Under the pieces are notes generated by a model that saw only the letters and a list, made by a program, of their open reading frames with translations, did no database searches and was not told the origin of the DNA. A program made the translations under genes and the position numbers. DNA of 12,951 bases, taken from the NCBI GenBank assembly GCA_027024625.1, contig JALVRY010000270.1, positions 1 through 12,951 of the forward strand, given 5' to 3'. Shown piece by piece: positions 12,215 to 12,951 of the stretch (positions within the stretch are counted from its first letter, which is position 1; each line of letters starts with the position of its first letter). This DNA is from Thiotrichaceae bacterium. GTDB lineage: Bacteria > Pseudomonadota > Gammaproteobacteria > Thiotrichales > Thiotrichaceae.

Positions 12215-12951
12215 ATGGCGACTTATGCAATTGGCGATCTACAGGGCTGTTACGATGCCCTCATGCGATTGCTCGATAAAATACAGTTCAATCCAGAAAA
12301 TGATTCTCTTTGGTTAGTGGGAGACCTAGTGTGTAGAGGCTCTCAATCACCTGAAACGCTACGTTTCCTCCAATCATTAGGGGATCAAGCAAAGTGTGTA
12401 CTGGGAAATCACGATATTAGTTTGATTGCAAGTCACTATGGGCTTTTTAAGCCACATGCTAGCTTACAAAAGTTAATGCAAGCTCCAGATAGAGATGAGC
12501 TTATCCATTGGCTACGGCACAAGCCTCTGTTACACATAGATGAGTCCCTAGGCCATTGCATGGTACATGCAGGAATTTCCCCAAAGTGGAACTTAATTGA
12601 AGCCAAACAATATGCCAATGAAATAGAAAATATTTTGCAAAATGATGGGGATTTAGATTTAAAAGAGTGGCTAGAAACAATTTATCACAATAAACCACGT
12701 CGCTGGTCAGAAGCATTAAGCAACGATAAACGTCACCGTTATATCATTAATAGTTTCACTCGAATGCGGTATTGCAACAGACACGGTAAATTGAACTTCA
12801 AGCAAAAATTGTCACCTAATGTGGTGCAACGAAAGAAGCCGCACCTTATGCCTTGGTTCAATGTTCCGAACCGGTCAAAAATAGACCTAAAAATCGTTTT
12901 TGGACACTGGTCAACACTGGGTTTTTATGATAATAATCATGTGGTTGCATT
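12215..12951 (+). CDS. apaH: Diadenosine tetraphosphatase ApaH, 3' end outside window
   Basis: Symmetrical Ap4A hydrolase of the PPP metallophosphatase family; it cleaves Ap4A, and in E. coli also removes Np4 caps from RNA. The first 245 codons are present (the family is about 275 residues). Metal-site motifs: GDLQGCYD (positions 8-15), GDLVCRG (36-42), LGNHD (63-67), VHAGI (near 117) and FGHWSTLG near the end. The first motif has Gln where E. coli has His (GDVHG), a variant I believe is usual in other gammaproteobacteria. In the second, CRGS replaces the common NRGP. The ATG begins MATYAIGD as in E. coli, but no Shine-Dalgarno sequence is visible. It starts 47 bases after the MITE-like element; a TATAAC at 12173-12178 without a good -35 could be its -10 box. 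The usual neighbours ksgA and apaG are not upstream. Confidence 0.95.
   Translation, partial: MATYAIGDLQGCYDALMRLLDKIQFNPENDSLWLVGDLVCRGSQSPETLRFLQSLGDQAKCVLGNHDISLIASHYGLFKPHASLQKLMQAPDRDELIHWLRHKPLLHIDESLGHCMVHAGISPKWNLIEAKQYANEIENILQNDGDLDLKEWLETIYHNKPRRWSEALSNDKRHRYIINSFTRMRYCNRHGKLNFKQKLSPNVVQRKKPHLMPWFNVPNRSKIDLKIVFGHWSTLGFYDNNHVVA

Overview
The window is about 13 kb of AT-rich chromosome (roughly 40% GC by eye). Its protein families and gene pairs (rpmE-nuclease-malic enzyme, trxA-rho, glnK-amtB, apaH) are those of a gammaproteobacterium. AT-richness, a surface rhodanese and a MITE ending in GAGACCTTTG would fit a Thiotrichales-like lineage, but that placement is a guess. There are no rRNA or tRNA genes, CRISPR arrays, prophage genes or complete insertion sequences. 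Almost every gene is core or near-core.

Layout. Positions 1-205 (-): start of an Ala-rich lipoprotein, cut by the window edge. 445-2781 (-): rpmE2 (ribosomal protein L31 type B), a secreted staphylococcal-nuclease-like protein and a short malic enzyme, probably co-transcribed. 2987-3430 (+): a lipoprotein rhodanese with its own terminator. 3578-5158 (+): a ClsC-like phospholipase D/cardiolipin synthase with a lipobox. 5350-6906 (+): murJ, the lipid II flippase, convergent with rho and sharing a terminator hairpin. 6976-8818 (-): trxA then rho. 9180-9878 (+): a DUF3108 periplasmic protein, convergent with glnK-amtB (10004-11698, -). 12010-12168: a 159-bp MITE-like palindrome. 12215-end (+): apaH, cut by the window edge.

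How the genes relate. glnK-amtB is the classical ammonium uptake and PII pair, and a 17-bp NtrC-like palindrome lies just upstream. trxA-rho is the usual neighbourhood. MurJ (peptidoglycan precursor export) and the PLD protein (phospholipid metabolism) are both envelope functions, and rhodanese and PLD are both predicted lipoproteins, but nothing shows they form a pathway.

I found no convincing new multi-gene system. The unusual signals are non-coding. They are: a textbook intrinsic terminator inside the signal-peptide codons of the nuclease gene; two 18-nt sequences in inverted orientation (16/18 identical) in the trxA/DUF3108 divergent region, with an orphan terminator-like hairpin between them; two long palindromes back to back after amtB; a nested three-stem repeat after the malic enzyme gene; and the MITE in front of apaH.
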